From Owenia fusiformis (taxonomy: Eukaryota; Annelida; Polychaeta; Sabellida; Oweniidae), in NCBI GenBank assembly GCA_903813345.2, contig CAIIXF020000005.1, positions 25,423,375 through 25,487,374 of the forward strand: a stretch of DNA of 64,000 bases, given 5' to 3'. The notes below the pieces were generated by a model. The model saw only the letters and a program-made list of their open reading frames with translations, made no database searches and was not told where the DNA came from. This document shows, one piece after another, positions 46,263-58,684 of this stretch. Both the position numbers and the translations under genes were made by a program. Within the stretch, counting starts at the first letter, position 1. Every line of letters starts with the position of its first letter.

Positions 46263-49200
46263 TGATAAGATTAGGTATTGCACTTTTAGTTTTTGTTAAT
46301 CAATTGTTCATTTGAGATTGATTTTAATAACAGTTTAGGTGACTTAAACTAATTGAGACAAGAATGGCAATCATAACCCTATTCCTCTTTGTCAAAGAAT
46401 GTGAATATTTGCTAAATTTTGTAATTCATTATGGCTTGTTTTTCCAGTTTATTGAATCTTTTCATTTGCCTATTAAATTAACCTAAAGCCGTATGAATGA
46501 TTTCTCCTGAAGTATGACTTAGATTTGTGGAGTGTTTGCGACAATTTCCATCATCACAGCAAGTATTTTTTGCTTTATTAGAATATTGTTCAGAGGGAAA
46601 AGGTTTCTCTTCAGGGACTTAGGCAGTGGTTGAATGCTGGAACATAATCAGATATGATTTGTTGTATATGGGATGCGGGGATCTATGTTCTAAATGTGTA
46701 ATTACTACTTTGCGACTGTCAATAGACTCATCATAGCATACAATGTAATTAAACACGCCAAGGGGAGAAAGTTGAAATTTTCTTTGAAAGTTACCTAGTG
46801 GAGAATTTTGCTAAGGGGTAAATTGTACTTTGAAACAGGAAGGTGTTCATTATACATTAATGGCACCTTCTCTCTCTAAAGATATCTCAACTCATTTTCT
46901 CGCCTCTCTAGGCAAACTGAATCAAAGAATCAATACCAGGGAGCAAATCTTATATTCAGCTCCTTACAGCAATGTCAGTTGAGCATATATTTTATTTAAC
47001 ATACTAAACCTTAATATGGACTGCCCTAAATCTCCATCAACTAGCCTGCACTACCCAATGTGACTTTAAAGTTTCCATGCTGGTAAGTAACGCATTGATC
47101 TCAAATGGAGTTTTGATAGCATTTTATGAGATAATCTTTCTTAAATCCCTTTTGCCCCCCCCCCTCATCGCATAATGCAGTATATCTACTAGAGGTAACG
47201 TTGATGTGGGAGAGGGTCCAAAGATTTAATTCAGAACTTTTTATGAGAGTTTGAAAATGAAATAAATGTTAGGCTACTTACAGAATGCTACAGATAAGGC
47301 TAGATCAAAAAGTTATCATTTGTTTAAAGAATCTCGATCTCATACTCTTGCCAAGGGTACAATTTAACTTGGGGTAATCAGAAAGAACACTTCATGTGTC
47401 ACATATAAATTGTTTAGTTGACATATTATAAGTTCTTCTATTTGGAAAAATTGGACATTCCTCACTTGAAAGAACCAAGACTGTGTTTTAAGACTTCCAG
47501 TTTAGACCAGTTTGAATGTAGTTATTTCTCCTTAGATATCAACATTGACCTTGACATAGTTGCACTAATTCTTGTGGCTGGAGGAGATTACCACTTGATT
47601 AAGCAGAAAGTCAAGAACTTGGTAATTGTGTAAAGGAGCAATTCAAGGAACAACAACCTGTTTGAGCACAAGTCTCAAATCTAACGTTGATCAAACATGA
47701 CGATGTGTCGCTTGGTGAATTGGCAAAACCAATCCGCACTTCCTGTTGATAGAGTTATTCTAAAAGCCATGGTCAATATAGATCTGTGAGGTTTTTGTTC
47801 TTGATTAATGATTCAAGAACCCTTAAGTCATGGAATAATGGAATGTGTATGGTATATATTGACCATTATCTGGGTAGTTTCCCTTGTTATATTGAAATAT
47901 CACACTGTGTTTGGCATGTTGTACCAATTCTCTAGTACCTTCTTTTTGGCAAGATAAATTAATTTCCATCTGATTCGTTTTATGGAACATACTTCTGTTT
48001 GATCCTTAACAATTCAACTTGAATTAGCGTGTATGTTTTAAGAACATGCCTGTTTTGTTAATTTTCTTCTGGGTGACCTAGACTCTCAGGCATGAATCTG
48101 TTCTATTGATGCTTCATCAGGCTATCCTCCTTGAAGCTATTGTTCTAATTGCTCCTGACGTTTATGTTCATTTTTAGAACTGCATGTTTATGTGGTGCTT
48201 CAGGGTTTTATCTTCACAGTTAGTGATCAATGAATTTATATGCTGCTGTTTTTACATTCTGCAATTCTATACATGGCTTCGGCTTGGAAAAAGTGTTAGG
48301 AAAATAAAATGGTAAATGAAAAATTCAAGAGTGTTAAAATACTCAAAGTAACAATGAAAAAAGTATGCGTTAATTTAAAAATTATATTTTAACATGATTT
48401 TTTAAACCTTGTTCATTAATGTTATTGAGATTTGCTCTTTTTGGGAAAAATTACAATATGAGCAGAGGTAGAGGTTAAATTTAAATGTTTAAATTTTAAT
48501 TTAAATTAAAGTTTTTTATTTTATTGACCCTTTAGATTTCACACCATGATATATGCAAGAATATCTTTGTTCCTTTTGGTAAATATAAATGAAAAGGCCT
48601 TGGCAATAATTTAGGAAGGAAATGATCTAGTAAACTCGTTATGCATTTAAGTAGAATTGCCCTCTTCCCCATTCCCTCTCCATCAAAGGCTGTATGAATG
48701 GAATAGGGGGAGGTAAGGTAAGAGTATATATGAATGTCCTTAGAGAACAATCAACATTCAACATCATGAAATGCTTAAGTTTGAGAAACATGATTCCTCG
48801 TTATTGGCAAAGTTCAACATTGGGATACATTGATTCTTGAACCTTTAATTTTGCACCATGCATCATGTTGAAAAGCAAAACCTTTTCACAGGTTAATCGC
48901 CACCTACAAACTGAACCTGGGGAAATGTGATCAGAGTGTGGGGAAATCACCTTTAACTGTTTGAAATGTAAAAATTGATCATATTTCAATCCAGATGGAT
49001 TGGAGAGTCCTGCTGCTTCACATGCAAAGCTGATTAGTGTTATTCAACAAGTGAACCAACCCTGTATTCATCTACCTCCGCACAGTGCATGTCTCTATTC
49101 TCCAGTTGCAGTATGCTTGACAATTCTGTTAAAAGGAGTGGTATCGATATGGAGAACTTTTTGAACCACTCCTTTGCTTATTCTTGTGATGAAGGAACAA

Positions 49201-50113
49201 GTATAGATATGATTACCTGGTATCTGTTCATTATGCAATCTTTGAATGCTCTTTGTTTACTGTGATTGTTGTAGGAAGTATGAAGACTCGGCCATAGGTC
49301 TCATAGGACACCGCAAGCTTTGCTGTTTACAGTTTTACCAGTTGCCACCTCAATATTTTGTACATTATTTTCATGTTTTTGTTCATTTACCAATGATATA
49401 TCAATAACCTCGTTTGAATGGGCTACAGTGAACTCCTGGTCCAAACTTGTTATTTACCCTGGACCATTGTGCATAATGGGCCAGCACAATGGTTCCACCT
49501 ATTGTTCAAGTAAATATTGAAAAAATATACGCCTTCTATACTAGTGCTAATACTCTAAGAACAAGCCTCACAAGTTGGTGATAATAAGAGTTGTCTTAAG
49601 CATTAAATGCGGCATCTTTTTTATGTCACCACCAAAAGTATTGACTTATTCTTGCAGTCTCCAACTTTTTTGGCCAGTGTTTGGCAGTTGGTATTTGGCA
49701 GTTGTTGTTCAGTATATTACAGCGATTGGCAGTCAGTCTCTGTAACAAATGGCAGGTGATGACATTTTGCATGTTAATGACTTGTCTTTAGATTGGTCCT
49801 GGTTTGGAAATCATATTTGCCAATTTTGAAATCAATATTGTCATCATTAACACTATCATTATCTTTGATATCTTCATCCGCATTTGTTACATCATTAGTC
49901 GCTCCACTTCAACCGTGATCCTATCCTGCTTATCAGACCTAAAATGGGAGACAGACCTCTGTTTTAAAGAATTGAAATCAAATTATTTGGAAAGGCTAGA
50001 GGTTATGTTACAGGGGGAATTGCAAGAGTATTATATTAGCTCTACTTCGAGTTGCTTTCTTGATAATAAGAAACTAAAAATAATGCCATGTGGAGTACAT
50101 TAATACATTTTAG

Positions 50114-50288
50114 TTGCCATGGTACACTGGCATGTAGCGGCCCTGATATCGATAAATTCTACACGCAATATAACCCGATTTTAGATGCTTGGTTAAAACT
50201 TTACACGAAAAAGCCTCGATATCCGGGCATTTACTCTTACACTGAACTGAAAATAGCATCGTCTAAACGTGTATGTCTTGGCTTCCGG
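50114..50288 (+). CDS. Orphan candidate coding exon, unknown protein
   Basis: Flanked by an acceptor (aatacattttag) and a strong donor (CGG|GTAAGC). One base plus 58 open codons, starting CHGTLACSGPDIDKFY and ending SKRVCLGFR. Amino-acid composition and CpG-containing codons look more coding than the surrounding AT-rich DNA. I recognise no domain and no partner exon in the neighbourhood; its other exons would have to lie in the poorly structured 41-50 kb region or after 50.3 kb. Could be chance. Confidence 0.3.
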
Positions 50289-50662
50289 GTAAGCTTATCA
50301 ACATTTATACTCAATTGAAAGAGCAGTCGTGCTTATATCGTGTACCAGTTTGATTGTTTTATATGTGTGTGTATTTATAATATGATAGTCTAGTAATACC
50401 GTGTCGTTAGAACAAGTGCTAGATATCGAACTGATGACCTGAAATTAGATTATTGGACTGATCGCGCATCTGATATTAGATGATTAATTTGCATTGAATC
50501 TGATATTAACTTGCAACCCAATACCACAGTAAATACCATGACTTTACATTAGAATGATAACACGGCCTCATATTCTAATTCATTATACGTCCATTGCAGG
50601 CCAAAAATGTTTCAATGGGGATATTGTAATGCACACGAGAATACATTCGATTCGTATATATT

Positions 50663-51827
50663 GACACCCCAGTTGTCCGAAACCCAATTCCCCGAAACCC
50701 AGTTGTCCGAAACCCATTACTCCGAAAAATAAAGTCATAATTTACCAGAGAAAGGGGGGGGGGGGCATAGCTTACTTAAGCTTACGTCAGTTTCATGCCA
50801 TGTATTTGGCCAAATTAATGGCATGGACGCATTCTGATATTCATAGATCTCTCTCTCACTTTGAATTGCATCCATTGCATGGCGTTACCAGAATGGCAGG
50901 AACGGGAGATTTATTTTACATTGTGATTCTAAAAAAGGTTATTAAAACACAATATATATTACGGAACAGTTTATCTTATCTTCTTCAATCTCTTTTATAT
51001 AGGCAAAATAAAATGAAACATTTTGAAACAGATAAAATAAGTTATCGCATAGAACTTTAAGAATAAAACAGTATACAAATTACGTTGTCAAAATATTTCG
51101 TCGCATTTAATTTCTTAGTCTCAGTCTCTTATCAAATCGTAAAAGAATAAAACATTCTAAACTTAATCACTTGGGATTTATGTTTCGGCATTCGTTTCAG
51201 GCATTTGTTTTTTATGTTCTTCTCCTGAAATGTATTTGTTTGACAATAATCAGAGAAAGTGCGTATACGTATAAATATGCCACGCAAACAAACGGGTGTG
51301 ACTTCAATTTCTTGTCTGTCTGAGGACGTATTGGGAACGAGGTAGAATTAAAGAATTCTTATGAACAAATGTATTGGATAAGTTAATTTCTGATGGATCT
51401 GGATAAAATATATTTCAAAACTTTGTCAACACTAGATAACTTCATTTAGGCAGATATAGTATCTTGATATATTTGGCTATCATGCATTTAAAATACGTTC
51501 CTAAAACTATGAAGACGTTGGGTGAGAAATATTGCTATTGTACGTTCGAATAGTATTTGGTTGTATTTTGTAGTTCTCAAGTTACCCATGAACTTTCGTG
51601 GGCTAATTAACGTCTTGACTTAGCATATTTAGCCTAATTTTGCAATGATGTCAACGTGATTCAAATGTTATGCTGTCGTGATTCGCAGAGGTTGCGACAA
51701 GATTCGTTTTAAGAAATTGTATTTTTTGATAAGATCCCCTAATTTTCGGAAAACTTGGTTTCGGACAACTGGGTTTCGGAGAATTGAGTTTCGGACAACT
51801 GGGTTTCGGACAACTGGATTGACCCCT
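50663..51827. mobile_element. TIR element with iterated cagttgtccgaaaccc end repeats
   Basis: The left end carries three repeats of about 19 bp, cagttgtccgaaaccc/caattccccgaaaccc (50674-50735). The right end carries inverted versions (gggtttcggacaactg and relatives, 51757-51818). The outer edges are gacacccc and the complement of ggggtcaa. The 1-kb interior has no convincing coding sequence. Family unassigned. Confidence 0.5.
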
Positions 51828-52571
51828 ATGAGGGTTGATCATACATCAATTGAACATGGAGATTTTCCTGTACACTTTTCCCAAACATGTGGAATAGACT
51901 AGATGCGAGTAGAAATTATCTTGATTTATCCTATGCCAAGTAGGGTTTTAGGGAGATAAGTTGGTAAGATATATCCCGTATCCTGATTTTGAGGTTTTCA
52001 TATCAAGAACCTCCATATCTCCCGTCATATCTCCCGCTTCGGTGCATATCTTCCCGCTTCGGGGCGTATCTTCCCGCTTCCAAAAAAGTGGAAATGCAAT
52101 AAAATGACTTTGCATATGAATGATTTGTTTATTTTTTACACCTTGTACTACTGAAAACTCTACTTGGTATAGGATAAAGCAGTTATGTACTGTCGGTTTG
52201 GATATTGGGTTCATCCCTCGTGAGATATGCACATGTATCTCATACTTGAGTGGGTTTGGGGTAGATATCACCCGGGAATATATATCGTATCTGAGGAGCG
52301 GGCAGGATATATTGTATATGTCCCGCTCCAGGCCAAATGCGGGCAGATATAATATATCCATCCCGCTCCCGGGATTTTTTCAAAAGTTTAAAAAAGTTTA
52401 AATATCAAAAGTTTTAATTTTTTAATTTTAAAATTTAAGTTTAAATGTTACAATTTCATTGTATTGAACAAAAAGAATATTACGAAAATGTTAAATATAA
52501 ATATCTTGTCATTTGAAAAAGGTGGAAAAGGTTATATCTACCCTAAACCCACTCAAGTATGAGATGCACCA

Positions 52572-52712
52572 GTTATGCACGGTCGGTTTGGATACATGGA
52601 ATATCCCTTGGAATATACAATACATCTTCCCTCGGTCCCTTCAGTCCCTCGGGAAGATATATTGTATATCCCTCGGGATATTCCCTGTATCCAAAACCTC
52701 CCAGTGCATAAC
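52572..52712. repeat. Long near-perfect hairpin repeat
   Basis: Begins gttatgcac and ends gtgcataac; inside, ggaatatcccttggaatata pairs with tatccctcgggatattcc. Arms are about 65 bp with a small loop at the tccctcggtccc/agtccctcggga centre. The same palindrome recurs at 57221-57354. Shorter relatives lie at 51950-52380 (repeated atcttcccgcttc and cccgctcc words). Confidence 0.6.
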
Positions 52713-53040
52713 CCCTATCTACTTTCTGTCCCTACGGTCCCTCGGGTAGATATGCACATCTCCCTCTGGAAAAACCCCATATCCAAAACCTCCCAGTACA
52801 TAACCCTTATTTATCCCATGGTTACAAGGATATAGATCGAATATCACGTGAAGATATAATTGATACGTGGATGAAGATATCATATTTTAGCAAACAATTC
52901 CCAAATCATCGAATATCACTTTTGAAACCATCGAATATCACTTTTTGAAAGGTGATATTCGATGGTTTCAAAAGTGATATTCGATGGTTTCAAAAGTGAT
53001 ATTCGATGGTTTTGATTTTTTCAATTTTTTTTATTAATTC

Positions 53041-55275
53041 AGCAAAACGATTGTTTATGAATACCTAGCAAGAGCTCAAAAAGTTCAATCATCTATTTAT
53101 CTCAAAAAGACCTCAAAAACTGAGCTTGAATTAGAAATATGTCTTCTAAAATCTTCCTCGCCTGGACCTGATTACCCTGCGTGCAGAGTCTAGTTAAACT
53201 AAACTCTGCCTAGTAGAAACCATATTACAGTTTAGTAGCCCCGCCCCCACGACGGGTGCCGGTGACAGTTCGGGTAATAAATCACTTCTGACCTACGCGC
53301 TGACCTTTCTTCTACCAATCAGCGAGCTTGAAGAAATACGCACCAAAATAAATTCTGAATTGTCATTGGTCAATTCCGGGCTTAACGATGACGTCAGAAG
53401 GAATGACCATATATAGAACGTCGGTCAAATTTGGCCGACGAGCACTGATTGGCGCGGTGAGTTCACAGGTTTATTTTAGTTTGAAAGAGTGAAGACGGAG
53501 CTCTCTTTTAAGAAGTGAAGTAGAACGAATACAAAGGGTAGGACCTGATGGGATTCTACCATCACTTATTAAGTAAGACAGTTTTTAATTGATCCACTCT
53601 TGTATATATTTAACTTATCTTTTAAATCTGGTATTTTCCCAGACGCCCTCAAATTGGCCAAAGTAACACCTGTATTTAAAAAAGGAGTCACTACAAATCC
53701 TTCGAACTATAGACCAATTTCAGTTTTATCGGTATTTTCTAAATTGTTAGAAAAGCTCATGCACGCCAAACTCACTGGTTTTGAGAACGTTTTTAAATTA
53801 TTTTTACTTATCAATTTGGATTTCAGAAATTCAACTCTACCTACATGGCCATTTTATATTTCATTGAACAAATTCGAAAATCAACTGATTTGGGGAAAAC
53901 GAGCATTGGCATAACATTAGATTTTTCCAAGGCCTTTGACACAATTAATCATGACATTTTGATACAAAAACTTGAATATTATGGCATCAGAGGAATAGCT
54001 AAGTCCTGGTTTGAAAGTTATTTAAAAGACCGCAAACAATATGTCATCATTAACAATTATGAATCTAAACAATCATCTCTAAATTGTGGTGTTCCGCAGG
54101 GCTCGGTACTTGGACCACTATTATTTATTCTTTACATAAATGATCTGCCTTTTGTTGACCCTAATCTAAAATTTATTATGTTTGCTGATGACACCAATCT
54201 TCTTGATAGTGATTATGATTTAAATGGACTTATGACTAGAACTAATGCAAACTTGAATTCAATAGATGACTGGATAAAAGCAAACAAATTTTTACTTAAT
54301 ATTGGCAAAACCAATGCTATTCTATTTGGACCCCAAAAAAATCAAACAAATCTGAATCTCAAAATACGCAATGAGAACATAAATTTCCGGGATAAAATTG
54401 ACTTTCTTGGAATTATTATTGATAAAAACTTGAAATTTAAAGAGCACATAAAATCTATTGAAACAAAGATTTCTCGCGTCATTGGTTTTCTTTATCACAT
54501 TAAACATCTACTTCAAATAGACAGTTGCAAAACAATTTACTACTCATTGATACACTCTCAATTAAATTATTGCAACATAATCTGGGGTAACACATTTAAA
54601 TCATTTTATGATCGTCTACATAAACTGCAGAAACAAGTCTTAAGGCTAGCTTTAAATAAGGATAGACTTTCTCACTCCGCTCCCTTATTTAAAGATCTTA
54701 ACATATTAAATATTTTTGATGTCAACAGATATTGTACTGGTCAGTTCATGTACAAAATCTTTAATAAGCACCCAGTCTTCCAAAAAATCTATTTCAAGAC
54801 TTGTTTGATATCAACATTAATATTCATCATCATTACACAAGACAATTGCATTATTTTCATATCCCTAAATGCTCTAAACTTTCCCTTCGCTATCTAGGTC
54901 CTAATCTTTGGAATGCTCTACCCCATGATATTAAAAAATGCTCCACTCTAAATATTTTCAAGTCTTCATATAAAAAACTACTCATCTATCGATAATGTAT
55001 AATACCAATATCATACTATACTGTTGATTTTATACTGATACCTGATTTTTGTAACATTTTTACATTGTTCATCCTTAGATTAATTGTTAATACCATTTTT
55101 ATATACCTACATGTAACATAATATAAGTATTTTCTTTTATATGTAGTCTAGATGTCATTTTAATGATTTCTGTTAGACCGCAACATATACCCACTAGGGT
55201 GTCTAGCGGCTTGTTTTTATAGTGTATATTATATAAGAATTATGAAACAAATTGAATTGAATTGAATTGAATTAT
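53041..55275 (+). mobile_element. Degenerate jockey/CR1/L2-group LINE, reverse transcriptase region
   Basis: Reverse transcriptase blocks in order: KSSSPGPDGI (split by an insertion at 53173-53540), VTPVFKKGVTTNPSNYRPIS (about 53661-53720), LDFSKAFDTINHDIL (about 53920-53965), GVPQGSVLGPLLFILYINDL (about 54090-54150), FADDTNLL (54181), then LRYLGPNLWNALPHDIKK near 54885-54945. The catalytic FADD is present. At least three frame changes separate the pieces, so the copy is dead. The 5' end (endonuclease) is missing. The 3' end is a ttgaattgaattgaattgaat microsatellite rather than poly(A), as in CR1/L2/jockey-like groups. Confidence 0.9.
53173..53540 (+). mobile_element. 368-bp TIR insert inside the LINE, 9-bp TSD, promoter-like interior
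   Basis: 9-bp duplications ggacctgat at 53164-53172 and 53541-53549 flank an insert that begins TACCCT and ends AGGGTA, so the ends are short inverted repeats. Removing it restores the LINE reading SSPGPD-GILPS. Inside are CCAAT (53315-53319), inverted CCAAT (53365-53369), a perfect CRE TGACGTCA (53389-53396), TATATAG (53410-53416) and another inverted CCAAT near 53448. Nine-bp TSDs fit Mutator-like elements, but the TIR is too short to assign the family. Confidence 0.75.
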
Positions 55276-55329
55276 ATATTTATTATATATTTTTATTTTT
55301 TGGGATCTTGTTTTTACGGCGTTCGCATT

Positions 55330-56010
55330 AAATACAAACCACTCTGTTACGTCACGTATATTGTTACGCGGTATATGGCATACATTCATGGTTGCGCGGT
55401 ATTTGTGATACGGGTGAATATGCCATACTCACCTGCGGTATATGGCATATTCCGCAGGTGAGTATGCGATATTCCGCAGTGAATATGCGATACATTGATT
55501 TCAGTGAATACCCGATACTCACCTGCGGAATATGTCATACTCACTTGCGGAATATGCCATATACCGCAGGTGAATATGACATATACCGCAGGTGAAAACG
55601 TGATACAAAAAGCCTTGATTTGATTGGTTGCGAGAATCGACACTAAATGTAAAACTACGCTGGATTACCAAATGAATGAAGTTAGTGCGTCGAGTACTAA
55701 TATATAAATCCTGGATTGATTGAGAGAGTTTATTACGCGAGATTGGTGACTAAAACTTCTGCTAAGTTAATATATTAGATACACAGTACTGTTGATTCAG
55801 TAATCATTATAATAATTTATAACGTTTTACTTGTTCGTTCAATCGATGCCATTGACAATTGCGTACTTCCGTATCGCCTTCTCATTGGTTAGTGTGTATG
55901 CCATATACCGCAGGTGAATCTGTCATACACTGCAAGTGAATATGCCATATTCGTTGCGGAAGATGACATATTTTTGTATCGTGTTTACCGCGTAACATAT
56001 ATGACGTTCG
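55330..56010. repeat. Array of alternating-orientation tgcggtatatggcatat repeats between imperfect inverted ends
   Basis: About twelve copies of a roughly 25-bp unit built around cacctgcggaatatg, in both orientations, at 55370-55605, with four more at 55898-55975. The outer edges carry gttacgcggtat (about 55362) and its inverted counterpart taccgcgtaac (about 55986), suggesting a non-autonomous element. The middle (55606-55890) is ordinary AT-rich sequence. Confidence 0.5.
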
Positions 56011-56119
56011 TTGAATTATCGCAATCAAAATGTCAGACGAAATGGAATTTCCATTGCAATTTATCTGACTATTCAATGTTCGCTGGATAATAATTCCCAA
56101 TGGGATGAAACGGACAATC

Positions 56120-56660
56120 CTATAGTTTTTCAAAAATATCACTTATATCCACTCATGGATATCAGTATCTTCACTCATTCGCTGCGCTCACTCGCGAAGA
56201 TATCAATATCCACTCATGGATATAAGTGATATTTTTTCAGAGCCATAGGATATTCCTATATTATTCCATAGTTAGCATGATATCCATAGGATAACATGTC
56301 AAAATAAAAACGGTATTTTTGAAATCAGTGGTAAAATATGATATTTTTGGCAAATTTTCACTTAACCATAGCATACGGTGTTTTAGCCATGACATGCGGC
56401 GCCGTATGCCATGGTTTATGGATTTTTGCTACTTCAGACTCAAAACGAGGCTAAGTGTCAATATCGCCGTATCGTTTGGAAAATTCGTTTTAAATCACTT
56501 AATTCCCGAAGATTCTGATGATGACTTTAACTATGGAATATAAAGAACATCCTATGATTTATGAGTGATATGATTTTTATCCACGAATGGATATGATATC
56601 TGCACGAGTGAGCGTAGCGAGAGAGTGCAGATATCAACATCCATGAGTTGATATCCATAT
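56120..56660. repeat. Two hairpin repeats with tcgctgcgctcactcg loops
   Basis: At 56134-56240 atatcacttatatccactca pairs with tggatataagtgatatt around a loop containing attcgctgcgctcactcgcg. At about 56560-56655 a related hairpin carries gcacgagtgagcgtagcgag. A third relative is at 14530-14690. The loop word is shared while arm sequences differ. Confidence 0.5.
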
Positions 56661-57220
56661 CCATATCCAGTTGATCCATATCCTCTATTTAAGATGTGAT
56701 ATTCGATAGTTTAAAAGTGTTATTCGATGGTTTGTAAATTGTTTGCTAAAATATGATATCTTGATCCACATATCAAATATATCATCATGTGATATTCGAT
56801 CTATATCCTCCTTGCAACCATGGGATAAAGCTTTACGTCCCGCTCCAAGCGGGCAGATATAGTATATCTGCCCGCTACGTCATAATCGCCGCTTGCATAT
56901 TTGTTCATAATTTGTAACGTTCGCGGAATGACTGTAAACGGCAATGGAGAAAACACAGACAATCAGGGTCTGTTTGATAGTTAAAAAAAGGGAAAGAGCA
57001 TCCACTTAATCAATAAAAAATTCGAGAAAATAAATATGGGAATATTTGAGAGAACATGAAAATCCGCCCACGGCCAAGGAAACAAAACTGGACATGAATA
57101 TTCTAAAATGTTTCCACGATTTAACAATGTGAACCAGATGACCAATATTGGTATGGGATAAACATATTATCCTATAGTCGGTTCAGGATATTGGGATTAT
57201 CCCTTGGCCAATATATAGGG

Positions 57221-57354
57221 GTTATGCAATTGGAGGTTTTGGATACAGGGAATATCCCGAGGGATATACAATATATCTTCCCGAGGGACCAAGGGAAGAT
57301 ATATTATATATCCCTCTGGATATTCCCTGTATCCAAAACCTCCAAGTGCATAAC
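57221..57354. repeat. Near-perfect 134-bp palindrome
   Basis: The left arm starts gttatgcaattggaggtttt; the right arm ends with the complement of gttatgcacttggaggtttt. Only about four mismatches over 64 paired bases, with almost no loop. Same family as 52572-52712. Should extrude as a cruciform or give a hairpin transcript. Confidence 0.65.
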
Positions 57355-57449
57355 TGTTGTATATAGTTAAGCATGATATGTACTTCTTTCTGTAACTGGA
57401 ATACGATTCTAATATACAAGCAGCACATACGTATTCCCGGGGAACCATA

Positions 57450-58684
57450 AATATTTTGTGTAGGGTGTGGACATTTTTCTTTTCATTTCTCTAAAATCAG
57501 ATTATTCTCATAAAATTCATACAAAGTTGGGCCTAAGCCTTTATTTTCGTATTCTGCATGTTAAGATATTTATAATGTAAAACCTAAGAGATAAATTCAA
57601 TGTCTTCAGTTGAGAATAAGTATAAGGTAAATGTGTGAATTCTGCTTGTTGTTGCACTATTTTTATAATAAACAAGGTTCGATACGCAACACTGAATAGA
57701 CTGCAGTCATAGCTTAGTTGTAAAGAAAACAAAAGAAGTTGGGACGTGGTCATGCTTGAATACGATTTTGAATATATCGCCGTTTACATTTGTTGAAATC
57801 GGCCTGTATTAATTTCAACAGGTGATCGGTGTACAAGGGCATATATTTGAGTTATTGGTTTAAAGATAAGTATGACCTATGAGTGGGTAATGTTTTACAA
57901 ATGCATGAAACAAATACTCCAATGGCCTAATCTCAATTTTCCTGCATAAACTATTACATTGAAATGATGGTAATTTGCTCTCTAACTTCCGCACCGCATA
58001 CCTAACTTCGTAACAATTCAATAAGCCAAGACAGGACCGCTATAATCGCTACATGCCAGTGATGGTAGATCTGCTTCATTTTTTACATCTGCCATATTTT
58101 GGTATCTGTGGTGGATCTGCCATACTTTGGTTACCAAGGTAACATATTAATCTTTTTGTATTGGCAGTTTATTTCCTAAGTCCTGTACATAGGTACATGG
58201 TCATTGCCCAAATATTTGCACACATATAGTATGTATTAATACATGTACAACACACATTATTTATATGATCTATGTAAATATAATAGTGTGTATTGTACAT
58301 TTGCAACAATGCTACTTAGGTTAATTAAGGTTTGAACTGTACTCTAAGAGCGAGGAGGAAAATTCTTAATAAATGGAGTATAGTTGGTTTGGCAGCATTT
58401 TCAGTTAGAGGGAAGTCTTAGATGAAAATTCTACCTAGGTGATAGCTTCACAGAGTGGTACATAATTCCTTTTTTTTCAGGGGTTAGCCCCCCACCCCCC
58501 AAAAACACCCCACCCCGGGAAAATAATTTTTTCATTCTCAATAACTTTAGATATCTTGATGTTTGTAAGTTACATACATAGAGATTATATATATGAATCA
58601 TTTGCAAAATAAATAATGCCAATCACTTCTACAGAATTTGAAAAATTGTACAAAGTATGTACCCAAGGGGGCAAATTCGTGACC
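57450..58684. other. Gene-free stretch between palindromic nest and satellite
   Basis: AT-rich, with a poly-C patch near 58487-58516 (gccccccaccccccaaaa). No exon seen. Confidence 0.45.

Larger units (their letters stand above)
41200..49790. other. Long gene-free stretch
   Basis: AT-rich with few repeats (44329-44610, 45941-46262). Between about 42610 and 42790 several attgtgct words recur. It could be intron of a gene whose exons lie elsewhere, for example the candidate at 50114. No exon was convincing here. Confidence 0.4.
52811..56828. mobile_element. 4.0-kb composite element with about 140-bp inverted ends
   Basis: The left end (52811-52945) starts ttatcccatggttacaagga, and its inverted partner (56695-56828) reads ttatcccatggttgcaagga on the minus strand. 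They then share the blocks atatagatcgaatatcac, gatatcatattttagcaaac and catcgaata, at roughly 85% identity. The interior holds the LINE, its 368-bp insert, the tgcggtatatggcatat array and two smaller hairpins. No transposase was seen. It is either a large non-autonomous foldback element or two inverted copies of one repeat. Confidence 0.6.

Noticed and set aside
47418-47633. Open frame ending with a LDIVALILVAGGDYHLIKQKV stretch faintly like a NYN/PIN segment
   Set aside because: Similarity is limited to a few residues; no splice sites fit and the rest of the frame looks random.
53173-53540. Possible solo LTR because of the CCAAT-CRE-TATA layout
   Set aside because: Ends are TACCCT/AGGGTA rather than TG/CA, and the duplication is 9 bp instead of 4-6 bp; a DNA-element-type insert fits better.
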